DNA from: Skeletonema tropicum
Lineage: Eukaryota; Bacillariophyta; Thalassiosirophyceae; Thalassiosirales; Thalassiosiraceae
NCBI GenBank assembly: GCA_037178625.1
Contig: CM074138.1
Location: 1,798,001-1,862,000 of the forward strand
Reading direction: 5' to 3'
Length of the DNA stretch: 64,000 nucleotides
The translations under genes and the position numbers were made by a program. Numbering within the stretch: the first letter of the stretch is position 1; each line of letters opens with the position of its first letter. Shown here piece by piece: positions 45,247-55,900 of this stretch. The notes below the pieces were generated by a model. The model had not been told where the DNA came from. It made no database searches and saw nothing but the letters and a program-made list of their open reading frames with translations.

Positions 45247-45789
45247 ATGAGCACCATCATCACTCATCTCCTCTTCCATCTAACATGCCTCCTCCTACTC
45301 CCAACAACCTCCTCCGCCATGGGAGCAGAAATCATACGCGCACAATGCATCAACGCATTCGAATTGGCCTTCCCAAAACAACAATGGACAACCGAAAATG
45401 ATTTACGCGCATTCGTAGACAACGTCTCCACAGAACGTAAATCAGATACCTACTTTGCTTGTCCTCTTGGGGGCGGTATAGGGTCAGAACTGTCCAATTT
45501 TGATAAAGACGACTTGATGGGATGGTTCTTGACTGCGTTTAATCCCAATGTATTGAGATATACCGAAATCATTATGAGCGAGGTGTCTGTAGTAAACAAT
45601 GTTTGTTCGATGGACAAGTTATTCTTTGCCTCGATTGGGAATTGTCACGTGCATGCAATGTCAAGATTGATGATTGAAGTGGATGAGGACGGCAAGTTGG
45701 TTCGGTGGTTGGATCATTTTGATCAGGAGGATTTGAATCAAAAGATGGGAGTGTGCAATCTACAATTAGGTGTTGATGACGAGCTTTAG
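45247..45789 (+). CDS. Small secreted protein, possibly NTF2/SnoaL-like
   Basis: A 180-residue protein starting at the ATG that opens a good signal peptide (HLLFHLTCLLLLPTTSSA, cleavage near MGAEI). The frame is open from 45160, but the extra 29 residues would mask the signal peptide. The mature part (NAFELAFPKQQWTTENDLRA … GKLVRWLDHFDQEDL) has the length and end pattern of NTF2/SnoaL-like small barrels, in which W-x-D-H-F-D is common; this is a tentative reading. It could act outside the cell or in the endomembrane system. It is convergent with the LPA1-like gene, with 77 bp between stops. Confidence 0.65.
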   Translation: MSTIITHLLFHLTCLLLLPTTSSAMGAEIIRAQCINAFELAFPKQQWTTENDLRAFVDNVSTERKSDTYFACPLGGGIGSELSNFDKDDLMGWFLTAFNPNVLRYTEIIMSEVSVVNNVCSMDKLFFASIGNCHVHAMSRLMIEVDEDGKLVRWLDHFDQEDLNQKMGVCNLQLGVDDEL

Positions 45790-45866
45790 ATGCTCAAGAG
45801 GGGAGACTAAACAAGAAGAGTTTCTATCGCGATACATAGTGTATATAATTAGTATCATTATCGAAT

Positions 45867-47342
45867 CTACCCAATCAATCCACCAAATGTCCTTTTCTCT
45901 TGGCTACTGGTCAAAGCAACACAACCACGACAATCACACCGTAGAGTGCCCCCTGCCCTAGTGCCAGCTGCCCATGGTATTGTCTGATGTAACTCTAACT
46001 TCCACTCATCATCGGCTGTCTCACGAATCCATCTCTGCGATGCCAACAGCGTCGCACCGTCGATACCTGCGTTGGGAGGAAATTCAACACAAGTAGAGAA
46101 TGCAAGTGTAGGTGATGAAACAAAGATATCCTGATCGGCAATCACCATGTTGGCTGGTCTTGCATCTGGTTTGAGGCATTCAACCCATCCGTCAATCCGT
46201 CCACCTGCCTCAATTACTTCATTGACCTCTGGCATCTTTCCATCAGTGAAAATTGCTTCCATTTTCTCTTTGTCACTAGAGCTAGTAAGCACATTGTAAA
46301 ACTTATTTTGACACTCCAAAATCTCATTCGCTACAGGCATATCAACAGGAACAACTGCAGCATCAGTGTCATCAATCAATTCCATCGGCTGTAGCTGCTG
46401 TCCCATGAGCTCCAAAATCTTTGGTGCCTCACCGAGTCCAGAAGCGATTGATCGACCCTTGAAATTGAGAGCAAACCATGCCAATTCATCGTCGTTTGAA
46501 GAAACATCTTCATCACTACCTAATAGTTCGCGGAAGTAATTAAGAAATTGTCCAATATTTGTTGCATCAGCCAACCATAGCGAACTCGCCATTTGATTAT
46601 CATCCCATCCCCATTCTTCCTTTGTTGATCCGTCCGTAGGCACCAATACTACTAGAGTTTGACTTTGAACAAATCTTCTCCTCAAACTACACAACATATC
46701 CATAATCTCTGCAAACTGGTCTTTGTTCCCACGAAGCGCTACAATTCTGCGCTTACTCTTCAACTGCTTCAATGTCGCCGTTGGTCTCACCGTAGTAATT
46801 GCCTTATTCACAGGCAACTTCACTTCTAAACTCTCTGCGTTCAACTCCTTCACCATCCGATTCAACTGATTTGATCGTCGTGACCTCTCCCTATTGAATA
46901 GTGCACCGCATCCTACCCCCGCGGCTGCTGCACCGACTGAAGAAAGCGCTGTTGGCAGCTCTCCAGTGACTGATTCGCACCAGAGTGGATATCCCAAGAA
47001 GGTTACTGTCAATAGTAAGAAGAGGTTGATGCGCAGTGGTTCGCTTTGATTTAGTGAGTTGTAACGCAGTAGTGCATCGGATCGTATTTGGCGGAAGGAG
47101 AATAGATCGAATGTTGGTTTTGTAATGTCAAATTGATTGGCATATAGACGAGTTGTTGTTGGTGGTGATGATGATGATATTTTTGGTGTTCTTGTTGCAG
47201 CGTACCTCGAAGATGAAGAAGTTGACAAAGCTTGTGGTGATGTGAATGCATAACTACACGTAATAAGGGTAAGGAACAGAGAAAGAAGGAGTAACGTTGT
47301 TTTCTGCAGCCGAAGAGGCTTTCCGCCTCTTGAGCTCGTCAT
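45867..47342 (-). CDS. Plastid LPA1-like membrane protein
   Basis: A 491-residue protein. The signal peptide (TTLLLLSLFLTLITCSYAF) runs into FTSPQALSTSSSSRYAATRT, a Phe-led, Ser/Arg-rich transit segment, so plastid import is well supported. Residues ~75-150 (IRSDALLRYNSLNQSEPLRI, then hydrophobic FLLLTVTFLGYPLW and a Gly/Ala-rich span) resemble the membrane part of LOW PSII ACCUMULATION 1-like proteins. The middle is a soluble domain (RRIVALRGNKDQFAEIMDML). The C-terminal ~110 residues (MEAIFTDGKMPEVNEVIEAG…) look NTF2/SnoaL-like and end with a CDCRGC motif. In plants LPA1 helps assemble photosystem II. The kinship is from memory of the pattern and not certain. Confidence 0.8.
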   Translation of the reverse strand: MTSSRGGKPLRLQKTTLLLLSLFLTLITCSYAFTSPQALSTSSSSRYAATRTPKISSSSPPTTTRLYANQFDITKPTFDLFSFRQIRSDALLRYNSLNQSEPLRINLFLLLTVTFLGYPLWCESVTGELPTALSSVGAAAAGVGCGALFNRERSRRSNQLNRMVKELNAESLEVKLPVNKAITTVRPTATLKQLKSKRRIVALRGNKDQFAEIMDMLCSLRRRFVQSQTLVVLVPTDGSTKEEWGWDDNQMASSLWLADATNIGQFLNYFRELLGSDEDVSSNDDELAWFALNFKGRSIASGLGEAPKILELMGQQLQPMELIDDTDAAVVPVDMPVANEILECQNKFYNVLTSSSDKEKMEAIFTDGKMPEVNEVIEAGGRIDGWVECLKPDARPANMVIADQDIFVSSPTLAFSTCVEFPPNAGIDGATLLASQRWIRETADDEWKLELHQTIPWAAGTRAGGTLRCDCRGCVALTSSQEKRTFGGLIG

Positions 47343-47699
47343 TATTATTTGCCTGGCCTGGTTAAGAGAAGAAGTTTACTTCTTGAATGTGTTCTGTACT
47401 CTGTGCTCTCTCAGTGCTTTGCCTCAACAAATTGTTGCACGCACTTGTCGGTGGTAATGATTATTCCACTTGTGGATTTTGACGCAGACGATTGCTCACA
47501 ACGTAACTGTCTCTCTCTAGAGAGAGAAGCAAACGTATGTTCATGTTATTCATGTTGCTTATTCATGATGTTGCTTGTTGCGGAAAATGAGGTGGTCGGC
47601 GCAAAGCTACTGTCGCACCATCCTCAAAATAAGATGGCCGTCTTGATCTTGCGAAAGGTGCCGATGCCCTCACACGCACGCTGGCTACTTATTGTACCT
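47343..47699. other. Intergenic upstream of the LPA1-like gene
   Basis: A 155-codon ORF (47349-47816, +) runs into the inverted-repeat element and is not credited. A palindromic CTCTCTCTAGAGAGAG sits at ~47511-47526. Nothing else seen. Confidence 0.5.
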
Positions 47700-48185
47700 C
47701 GCGATAAGAAAATCGCAACAAAATTTATTCGCAACAAAAATATTTTTGCACATCGACTGAAACCAGCGCCTCACTACACTCAACATCGACCCTCTACCTA
47801 CCTGCACCGGCCATAAGTTGATAGTACATGTTATTACCTTTCGATTAAGCCGCTGGGAGTCATCATATTCACTATTCGCATTACAGCGGCTGCATAGGTG
47901 CTCATATACGCATGCGTCATACATAGAATCACTCTATTTACTAGCTGAAATAGGCCATTTTGGACCGATGCTTGCGCTTTATCTAGTAGTTATATAATGG
48001 TCAACTAGTTAATAATTGTATTTGAATATACTTCCTCAAGAGATTCTGGGTATCAGTTTGGGTTCAACATGTTGATAGGTGCGCTCTATGGAGGGCATAC
48101 TCACATGGTTGTTTCGTGTTTTGTGCGGTGTCGCCTAGCTAAAATTAATTCGCAACAAAAATTTTGTTGCGACTTTCTTATCGCG
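47700..48185. mobile_element. MITE-like inverted-repeat element, copy 1
   Basis: 486 bp bounded by inverted ends. The left end reads CGCGATAAGAAAATCGCAAC. The right end reads, on the minus strand, CGCGATAAGAAAGTCGCAAC. The inverted match continues into AAAATTT. A subterminal perfect hairpin (TCGCAACAAAA/TTTTGTTGCGA) lies at the right end. There is no coding capacity. The size, AT-rich inverted ends and lack of ORF fit a miniature inverted-repeat element. A second copy follows in tandem. Confidence 0.75.
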
Positions 48186-48203
48186 GTAGCTAGCTATTGT
48201 ACC

Positions 48204-48690
48204 TCGATAAGAAAATCGCAACAAAATTTATTCGCAACAAAAATATTTTTGCACATCGACTGAAACCAGCGCCTCACTACACTCAACATCGACCCTCTAC
48301 CTACCTGCACCGGCCATAAGTTGATAGTACATGTTATTACCTTTCGATTAAGCCGCTGGGAGTCATCATATTCACTATACTCGCATTACAGCGGCTGCAT
48401 AGGTGCTCATATACGCATGCGTCATACATAGAATCACTCTATTTACTAGCTGAAATAGGCCATTTTGGACCGATGCTTGCGCTTTATCTAGTAGTTATAT
48501 AATGGTCAACTAGTTAATAATTGTATTTGAATATACTTCCTCAAGAGATTCTGGGTATCAGTTTGGGTTCAACATGTTGATAGGTGCGCTCTATGGAGGG
48601 CATACTCACATGGTTGTTTCGTGTTTTGTGCGGTGTCGCCTAGCTAAAATTAATTCGCAACAAAAATTTTGTTGCGACTTTCTTATCGCG
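48204..48690. mobile_element. MITE-like inverted-repeat element, copy 2
   Basis: 487 bp, almost identical to copy 1. The main differences are a lost CG at its left end and a small insertion (CACTATACTCGCATTAC against CACTATTCGCATTAC). The short flank TATTGTACCT precedes both copies, so the pair probably arose by tandem duplication that included flanking bases rather than by two insertions. Confidence 0.75.
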
Positions 48691-48973
48691 GATACTCTAG
48701 CTAGCCGAAGGTAGAAGATATATCTACTCCTACTTCTCAACTGTGAGATGTACGATGATTTATTGGTGAATTGAATCCAAGTCACGATAGATGTATCATC
48801 AAAGATGATGACTCTTACACTTCCCGTGTCTGTTTCTACAAGGACACCACCAACGATTGAATCAGATGGTGTGATGAGTTAGTATGCATCAATACTTTAA
48901 CTGTGATACCACAACAACAACAACATAATTAATGCTGTATAATGCAATTATTGAGCTGTTGGCCAAATGCTAT

Positions 48974-50389
48974 TTATTCTTCATCCGTGTCATATTCACT
49001 TTCACCCTCATCACTTTCCTCTTCTCCCTCATCACTCTCTCCTTCAGACTCCTCTGATTCTTCCTCATCCTCGTCCACATCATCTTCTTCCACATCATCT
49101 TCATCATCTACACCCTGTTCACTACTAGCACTACTCTCTCCATCCTCCTCCTCCGTTTGCAAAGCATCCAACATCGAACTCCCCGGAGGCTTAAACGGCC
49201 TCTCCAAATTCCTCCCCAGCACATACACCTGAAACAACGGACTATACACCATATTCATCACCCCCGTAGCAGTCTGCATCAAAAGAGGCTGGACCTGCTT
49301 CATCTTAAAATGCAAAAAGTACAAAAATATCATTGGCATTAACAATCCCGAATTCATCTTTTTTGCTTGTGCCAAATCATATTCGTAAATGGTCGTTGTG
49401 CTTGATAGCATTTGATCCGCGAGGGCTTTGACCATAAAGTTTCCCCCACCACCAACACCAACACCACCACCGCCTGCCCCCCCTGCTGCTGCTGCACCTT
49501 GAACCAATGATGCCAACGGATTCGACAATGTAATCTCCGTACGATCATTAATCGCCTTGGCACGAAATCTCACATATACTAAAAACACCTGCATAATCGC
49601 CACATATGCCACAAATGCAAATCGTGCAATTCGTACAGTCTTGGTATCCAATATATCAATCCGTTGAGAGAGGAACATAACTCCGAGTGAAATAACGAGT
49701 TGTTGCATTGCTGGTGGGGCTAGTACATCATCGTATTGTGGTTGTTGTTGTTCGGTGGAGGTGGTGGATGATGATTTGGAACGGAGGGATGATTGGAGTG
49801 AGGATGATGTTAATGATGAGACGATAGTATCGTCATTTTGTTCTTCTTCTTCGTCGTCGTTGTCAGTTTCATCCTCGTATTCCGAGTCATACTCCTCATC
49901 ATATTCCGAATCATATTCGTCTTCGTCAGAGGAAGATTCATCATCAGTCGTATCATCACCTACTACTGCCCCGCCCCTTATTTTAGTGATGATATGCCCA
50001 GTTGCCAATGACCATTCGATATCTACCATGGACTGTGGTTTTGTTGTTTTGTGGAGTGGTGTCGATTGTTGTAGTAGCTGTGATGTTGATGGCAATCGTC
50101 GTACGAAGCATGGAAGTTTGGCTAGACCTCCTGCAGTAGTGCGGCGATGATTATTATCATTATCAGCTGTAGAGGATGAAGAGGGTTCGTCCAACTTGGA
50201 TATCAACGACTGGCGTTGTATGAATTTCGACCATGTCTTGTGTAATGAGGAGGAGGAGGAGGAGGTGCCACCGACGACACCTCCTGTCATTATCTCTGCT
50301 GTGGAGGAGGATGGCAGCAGTACTACTGCTGCTAGTAGTGTAGCTGCTGCCATCCATAGGACGGAGGTGGCCTTTATTGGTCTCTTCAT
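48974..50389 (-). CDS. PHO88/SND3-family ER membrane protein
   Basis: 471 residues from the ATG at 50389. The frame is open to 50512, but this start opens a signal sequence (IKATSVLWMAAATLLAAVVL). Residues ~225-420 match the fungal Pho88/SND3 family: QQLVISLGVMFLSQRIDIL, a second span (FAFVAYVAIMQVFLVYVRF), then TTTIYEYDLAQAKKMNSG, FLYFLHFKMKQVQPLL and LGRNLERPFKPPG. In yeast this protein acts in the SND route that directs proteins to the ER, and was first linked to phosphate transport. Unlike the ~190-residue fungal form, this one has an acidic N-terminal extension (DEYDSEYDEEYDSEYEDETD) and an Asp/Glu/Ser tail. No intron. The gene is divergent from WDR12. Confidence 0.85.
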   Translation of the reverse strand: MKRPIKATSVLWMAAATLLAAVVLLPSSSTAEIMTGGVVGGTSSSSSSLHKTWSKFIQRQSLISKLDEPSSSSTADNDNNHRRTTAGGLAKLPCFVRRLPSTSQLLQQSTPLHKTTKPQSMVDIEWSLATGHIITKIRGGAVVGDDTTDDESSSDEDEYDSEYDEEYDSEYEDETDNDDEEEEQNDDTIVSSLTSSSLQSSLRSKSSSTTSTEQQQPQYDDVLAPPAMQQLVISLGVMFLSQRIDILDTKTVRIARFAFVAYVAIMQVFLVYVRFRAKAINDRTEITLSNPLASLVQGAAAAGGAGGGGVGVGGGGNFMVKALADQMLSSTTTIYEYDLAQAKKMNSGLLMPMIFLYFLHFKMKQVQPLLMQTATGVMNMVYSPLFQVYVLGRNLERPFKPPGSSMLDALQTEEEDGESSASSEQGVDDEDDVEEDDVDEDEEESEESEGESDEGEEESDEGESEYDTDEE

Positions 50390-50774
50390 GGTTGATACTC
50401 TTAGGTATTTAGTATTGCTATTGTGATTCGCCGTTGCTTTGCTATTTACAGCTGGTCGGCGTCGTATCTTGATGGATCTTGTCATCGTGGAGCGAGTTGC
50501 ATGCAGTTGCAAAATAGGGGTGCATATCTTTTCTTTTTGGCGGGAAAGGTGACATACAGACCGTCACCATCCATCAAAGCTTTGCTTTTGTTCTTTGACT
50601 TCGACCATGTTGTTGTGAGCCGACAGTACTGTTATCTCTTAGTCCGTAGCACTCTATCGCCTTCGCCTACATCGAGCCTATTTAATATAATCGATCTGCA
50701 ATAGGAGCCAAGTTAACTTTGAATTCAAAAGTCATACATCCACACACAACAACAACAACAACAACAACAAAAAC
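50390..50774. other. Intergenic between divergent genes
   Basis: Probably holds the promoters of the PHO88-like gene and WDR12. An ACA trinucleotide run (50741-50770) forms the likely 5' leader of WDR12. No gene seen. Confidence 0.55.
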
Positions 50775-52478
50775 ATGTCCTCCTCCGACGAAATGTCCAT
50801 CGACCCAACAACAGCCAATGATGATGGCAACAACAAACAACAAACCAAAATCCGTGTCTCCTTCCACCTCTCCCCCTCCGTACGTCACAATCGTCATCAA
50901 CTCGAATTACCATCCGAACCCATGGCTGTCCCATCCAACATTCGTAAGCGTGGTCTTAGCGCAATTGTCAATCACTTGTTGGATCGTGGTGACGCCAACG
51001 ACGATGATGACAGCGATGCTAGTAGCGATGATGATGAGGATGATGAAGATCGACTACCAGCCATACCATTCGACTTCCTCCTAAACGACAAACTCCTTCG
51101 TCTCCCCCTCGACTCGGCCGCACGGAACATGGGTCTCAGCACCGAACATGCACTCGAACTTCACTACTTTCCGGCACGATTGCCCCCCAAAAAGGACGGG
51201 GAGAGTGAACAACTTCCCGATTGGATTATGGTTATGGATTATAATTCGGTGGAGAATCGATTGTTGTGTGGTGGTGCCGATGGAGTGATTCGTACGTTTG
51301 TACAACAGCATGCCAAGGAGGAGGGAGGAGGAGGAGGAGAGTTGAGAAGTGGATGTGTAATATCGGCACATAGTGGTCCAATCAAGTGCATGTCGTCACT
51401 AACAGATGTTGCTTCGAATGATAGTAGGATGACCTATATTGCAACTGGATCCATGGATCAGACATTGGTAACACATGCTTATAACTCCAAGAAGGATGAG
51501 ATGAGTTTACATGCGGTATATTCGGGTGGACATGGGAATTCAATCAGTAGTGTTGCTCTTGCTGGAGCAGCAGCTGCAGCTGATGATGATGGGAAACGAA
51601 TCATGGCAAGTGGTGATTGGGATGGAGGATTGTCAATTTGGAATGTACCTGGAAGTAGTAGTAGTAGTAGTAGTAATGATGATGTTGGAGGTGATACTAC
51701 TGGCAGTAAAGCATCTAAAAAGAGAAAGGACAATAATAGCAAGTCGACATCATCCTCCAATGACGGAAGTGCAGCAGCAATTCAAGAAGTACAACCCATC
51801 CAATCCGTACGAGCACACTCCTCCAACATTTCTGGATTGGCATGGGGATACAATAACAACTCCTCCACCATCTTACCATCCACCCTCCTCACTGGAAGTT
51901 GGGACCACGGACTCAAAGTATACGATGTATCACGTATGGATTGCATACTTGCACTAAATGGAAGTCGTGTCGTGACATCATTGAGTCGTTGTTCGAATAG
52001 TGATGTGGTGGCTACTGGTAGTCCAGATTGTACAGTGCGATTGTGGGATATGAGAACGAATGGTGATGGGAGTTCGGGGAGTCAGATTGCGGATAAGACT
52101 TTGAGGCAGAGGTATGTTTTATTTGTTGTTGGTTGTTGGATCACTTTTTGTGTGTTCTATTGTGTACTCATTCGATAGATGATGGACTCACCTGCTATCC
52201 CAACTGCTATTGCAATACTATTCTTTCCTTTATCTATACTATTATACAGTCACAAGTCATGGGTATCCGCCGTCCAATGGTCTCCAACAGACCCATTCGT
52301 CCTCGCCACAACTTCTCACGATGGAACACTCAAAGTTTGGGATATTCGATCATCACTCCCACTTCATACCGTAAAGGCTACAACGAATAAGGGTGAGAAG
52401 TCGCTTTGTTTGGCGTTTGGTGATGGCTTTATATACAGTGGTGGAAGTGATTGTGTGGTGAAGAAGTTTGCCTTGTGA
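50775..52478 (+). CDS. WDR12: WDR12/YTM1 ribosome-biogenesis WD40 protein
   Basis: Two exons, 50775-52111 and 52250-52478, encode 521 residues. The intron is 52112-52249 (138 bp, GTATGT…TACAG), and splicing gives …TLRQSHKSWVSAVQWSP, a normal WD40 junction. The N-terminus is an NLE domain (IRVSFHL … IPFDFLLNDKLLRLPLD), interrupted by an acidic Asp run. WD40 repeats follow (GGADGVIRTF, ATGSMDQTLVTHAYN, ASGDWDGGLSIWNV, LTGSWDHGLKVYDV, ATGSPDCTVRLWDM, TTSHDGTLKVWDI). With its partners in the PeBoW complex (BOP1, PES1) it matures the large ribosomal subunit in the nucleolus, and its NLE domain is engaged by the MDN1/Rea1 ATPase. A Ser/Lys-rich insert near residues 295-330 may carry nuclear signals. 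Confidence 0.95.
52112..52249 (+). other. WDR12: WDR12 intron
   Basis: A 138-bp GT-AG intron, phase 2. Translation through it would end at 52178 and lose the last WD40 repeats. Confidence 0.93.
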
Positions 52479-52992
52479 GAGAGATGGGTGGATGGAGGAA
52501 GGATAGAAAGAATGTTTCTTAAGTTGAGTTAGAGTAACACCTAAGACTAAGACTGAGTACATATAGAAAAGTCATGGTGGTAGTGTAGATCTGGTGGTTT
52601 CACTTCTTTGAATACACTACGCTTGAGATGACCTTGACCTCGCCTTTGACATGATAATGATAGGGGAAGACTCCCTGAGACCTGAGCAGAGTCCGCACAG
52701 AACACAGATAAAGTGGTAAGCAGGGCCATCTGCATGAAGGATTGCAAGCTAGAGAACTACACAATACAACAAAGGTGTTGCAGCACAGCTTGCTTGATTG
52801 TTGGTCGAGACTCAAGTGAGACACGTGACTTTTCTCTATTCTCTCTCTCTATTTTCCCGCCATTTTGTGAAGGCCAGGCGGCCATCACTCACTTTTCACC
52901 TTCACCATCACTCCAGCACTTTCGGCACTTTGCCATCATGAACATGAGGAGACAGTAGAGGAGGAGATTGCTAGTAGTAGATCACAACCACC
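52479..52992. other. Intergenic, nothing recognised
   Basis: 3' flank of WDR12 and promoter side of the RNA polymerase I gene. A TCTCTCTC tract at ~52839-52850. No gene seen. Confidence 0.5.
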
Positions 52993-55900
52993 ATGGCCAA
53001 CATTAACCAATCTATAATCCGCCATCAACCCAGCTCCATCCAATTCGGAGTCTACACCGACGACGAAGTCCGCCAACGTTCCGTCTGCGAGATATCCTCC
53101 TCCGTCGCCTACGATGCGCTCCAAACCCCCCTACCACGAGGTCTCTACGATCCACTTCTCGGCCCAACCGCCTCTGGGAGTAACGACGGCGTGCCCTGTA
53201 TAACATGCGGCAATGTCCCAAGTTTATGCCCCGGTCACTTTGGACATATCGAGCTGTGCGTGCCGGTCTTTCATCCATTGTTCTTTCCCAAGTTATTGAT
53301 GTTTATGAAAATTAAATGTCTGGCATGTCATGAATTCCGACTGTCACGACGACAGTGCAAGGTCTTCGTAGCCAAGTTGCACTTGATCGATATCGGTAAG
53401 ATCAATGAGGCGCTAGATCTCGATAGGGAGTTGGCAGTACTCACCCAAAAAGCGGGGGAGGGCAAACTAGAGGGGAAGATTAGCACCCGACAGGCACGGA
53501 TGGAGACCATCTCCGAATCGGCAACCAAGATAGATCAATTGCTCAATCAAAAACTCGCCATGGTGGGTGATGAGGAGAATGTGGTGCTAACGATGCATGA
53601 GCGTGCAGCACGGAGGAAGTTGCTCAAGGACTTTCAATCGGAATGTACCAAGAGTGCCAAGTGTCACAATTGTAATGCATTCAGTCCAAAAATTCGTCAT
53701 GATCAGTTCAATAAGATCTTTCAACAGCCCCTCTCGGCGAAGAATAAGAAGAGCAATTTGGGGGAGAGGATACGTATTCGTCCTGCGTTGGCGAGGGGTA
53801 TTAGTGATGGGCAGGATGAGTATCCCGACTCGGAAGATGAGGTTATGGATGATGTGGTGGAGAGTGATGATGAATTCCATGATGCCCAGTCTCATTTGAT
53901 TGATGATGAGGCAGTGGAAGAGGGAGCTGATAGACGGAAAAAGAAGAAAAAGAAGTCAAGTAAGGATGATGAAGAAGAGGAGATTGATCCCACGGGCGGG
54001 GGCATCTCACGTAAAGCAACCGTGGAGGCTACAAAATCCAAAGATGATCCTTCGAAGCAAGATAAATTCATGCATGCGTTGGAAGTTGAGGCGCAGTGTC
54101 GTTTGACTTGGGAGAAGCAACCATTCCTCTGTACCAAATTCTTCGGCAGTGCTCATTCTCCAGAAGGGAATGCGTCCACGTCGACTTATCAGTCTAGCTA
54201 CGCACATGATTCTACTGCCAATGGCAACCGACCAAGATCTACATCCAATGCTGCAGAGCAGGTAAGCGGAGGGGGTAACGGGTACACACTCTTCTTCATG
54301 CGTACTATCCCTGTCCCCCCAAGTCGATTCCGTCCCCCCGTGGTCATGGGGAACATGACAGTTGAGCACTCTCAGAACTACTACCTGTCCAAGGTGCTTG
54401 AACTCAACGCGCGTTTGAGGAGTGGATTTGCCACATCTCACGAACTGGCACAGGAAGAGGTTGAGTTGAAGCATTCACTGGCTTCGAACAATGGTGACAA
54501 CGGTGGGGCGACACCTATTGCATCGCAACTTAAAAAGATTCAAGATGACAAGGATAAAACTCAAGCCAACTCGTTGGGTGTCTGGGTCGACTTGCAAACT
54601 ACTGTCAATTGTTTCATGGATTCCTCTCGAGACCCCAGCGGCAACACCGGCACTGCTCCGAATGGTATCCGACAGCTGCTGGAGAAGAAGGAGGGTATCT
54701 TCCGCAAACACATGATGGGTAAACGCGTTAATTATGCCTGTCGAAGTGTTATCTCTCCCGACCCCTACATTGGTACAAATGAGATTGGCCTGCCGCTCTA
54801 CTTTGCCAAAACTTTGACTTTTCCTACCCCGGTTACTCCATTGAATGTTGCCGATATGCAAAATTTGGTTCGCAGAGGCCCATCTCAGTATCCAGGAGCA
54901 GTGTGGGTAGAATTCCCGAATGGGCAAAGAGTGGATCTGAGTAAGATGAAGGAGCGCAGTCGAAACGCCATTGCGGCGCGATTGTTGAGTGAGAATGGAG
55001 TGATTAAGGTTGGAAGGCAGCTGAGAGATGGGGATATGGTGCTTATGAATCGTCAGGTAAGTCAGCTCTCTGCGACTGATTTGTCAGTGCGTCAAAATGG
55101 TGGGGGTGGGAACAGTCCAATGAAGAGTTATTTAGTCATGCACCACTCTGAATTTACAGATGTTAGATTATGACAACACAGATCGGGTAGATGATTGTCT
55201 CAATTCTTGTTTGGTGGGCGTAGAAATATGCTTGTCAGACGCTTGGGGTTGAGGCAGCTCTGCTCGTACAGAGGGCTAATTCCAAACTATCACATGATGT
55301 TTTGTATTCAATTATTGAAGTTCTGCTTGTCTCACCAAATCTACTTCTCTCTTCAAATCGCAGCCCTCGCTCCATAAGCCGTCAATCATGGCTCATAGAG
55401 TCCGTGTGCTGTTCAGTCCGACCCAGAACACTCTTCGGATGCATTACGCTAACTGTAACACGTACAATGCTGATTATGATGGTGACGAAATGAACTGCCA
55501 CTTTCCTCAAAGCTATTTGGCAGCCGCTGAGTCCCAGTTCATTGCATCAACCGACCTACAATTTATCGTGCCAACAGATGGGTCTCCTTTGAGAGGACTT
55601 ATCCAAGATCACGTCGACGCTGGTGTAAAACTAACTTGTATGAACACAGTTATCGGAAGAGAAGAGTACCAACAGCTCTTGTTTGCGGCTCTGGGTAGTC
55701 TACCAGGCCTTGAACTAATTCGTTCTGATGCAGACATAGAGCTCATGCCTCCTGCGATTCGTAAACCTAGGGAAATGTGGACTGGCAAACAAGTCATTTC
55801 AACACTATTGAACCATCTAAGGAAAGGTAACGATCGTGATGAAGATCCTTCGTTCAACTATTCTGGCTTGTCAATGGAGAGGAAAACGAAAACCCCACCG

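Noticed and set aside
47349..47816. 155-codon ORF
   Set aside because: Runs from a promoter region into the inverted-repeat element, so it is chance open sequence.
47700..48690. CRISPR-like array
   Set aside because: Only two ~487-bp units with inverted ends; there are no short regularly spaced repeats with unique spacers.
55057..55363. Separate small ORF at 55195-55377
   Set aside because: Lies in intron 1 of the RNA polymerase I gene; the spliced product matches the family exactly without it.
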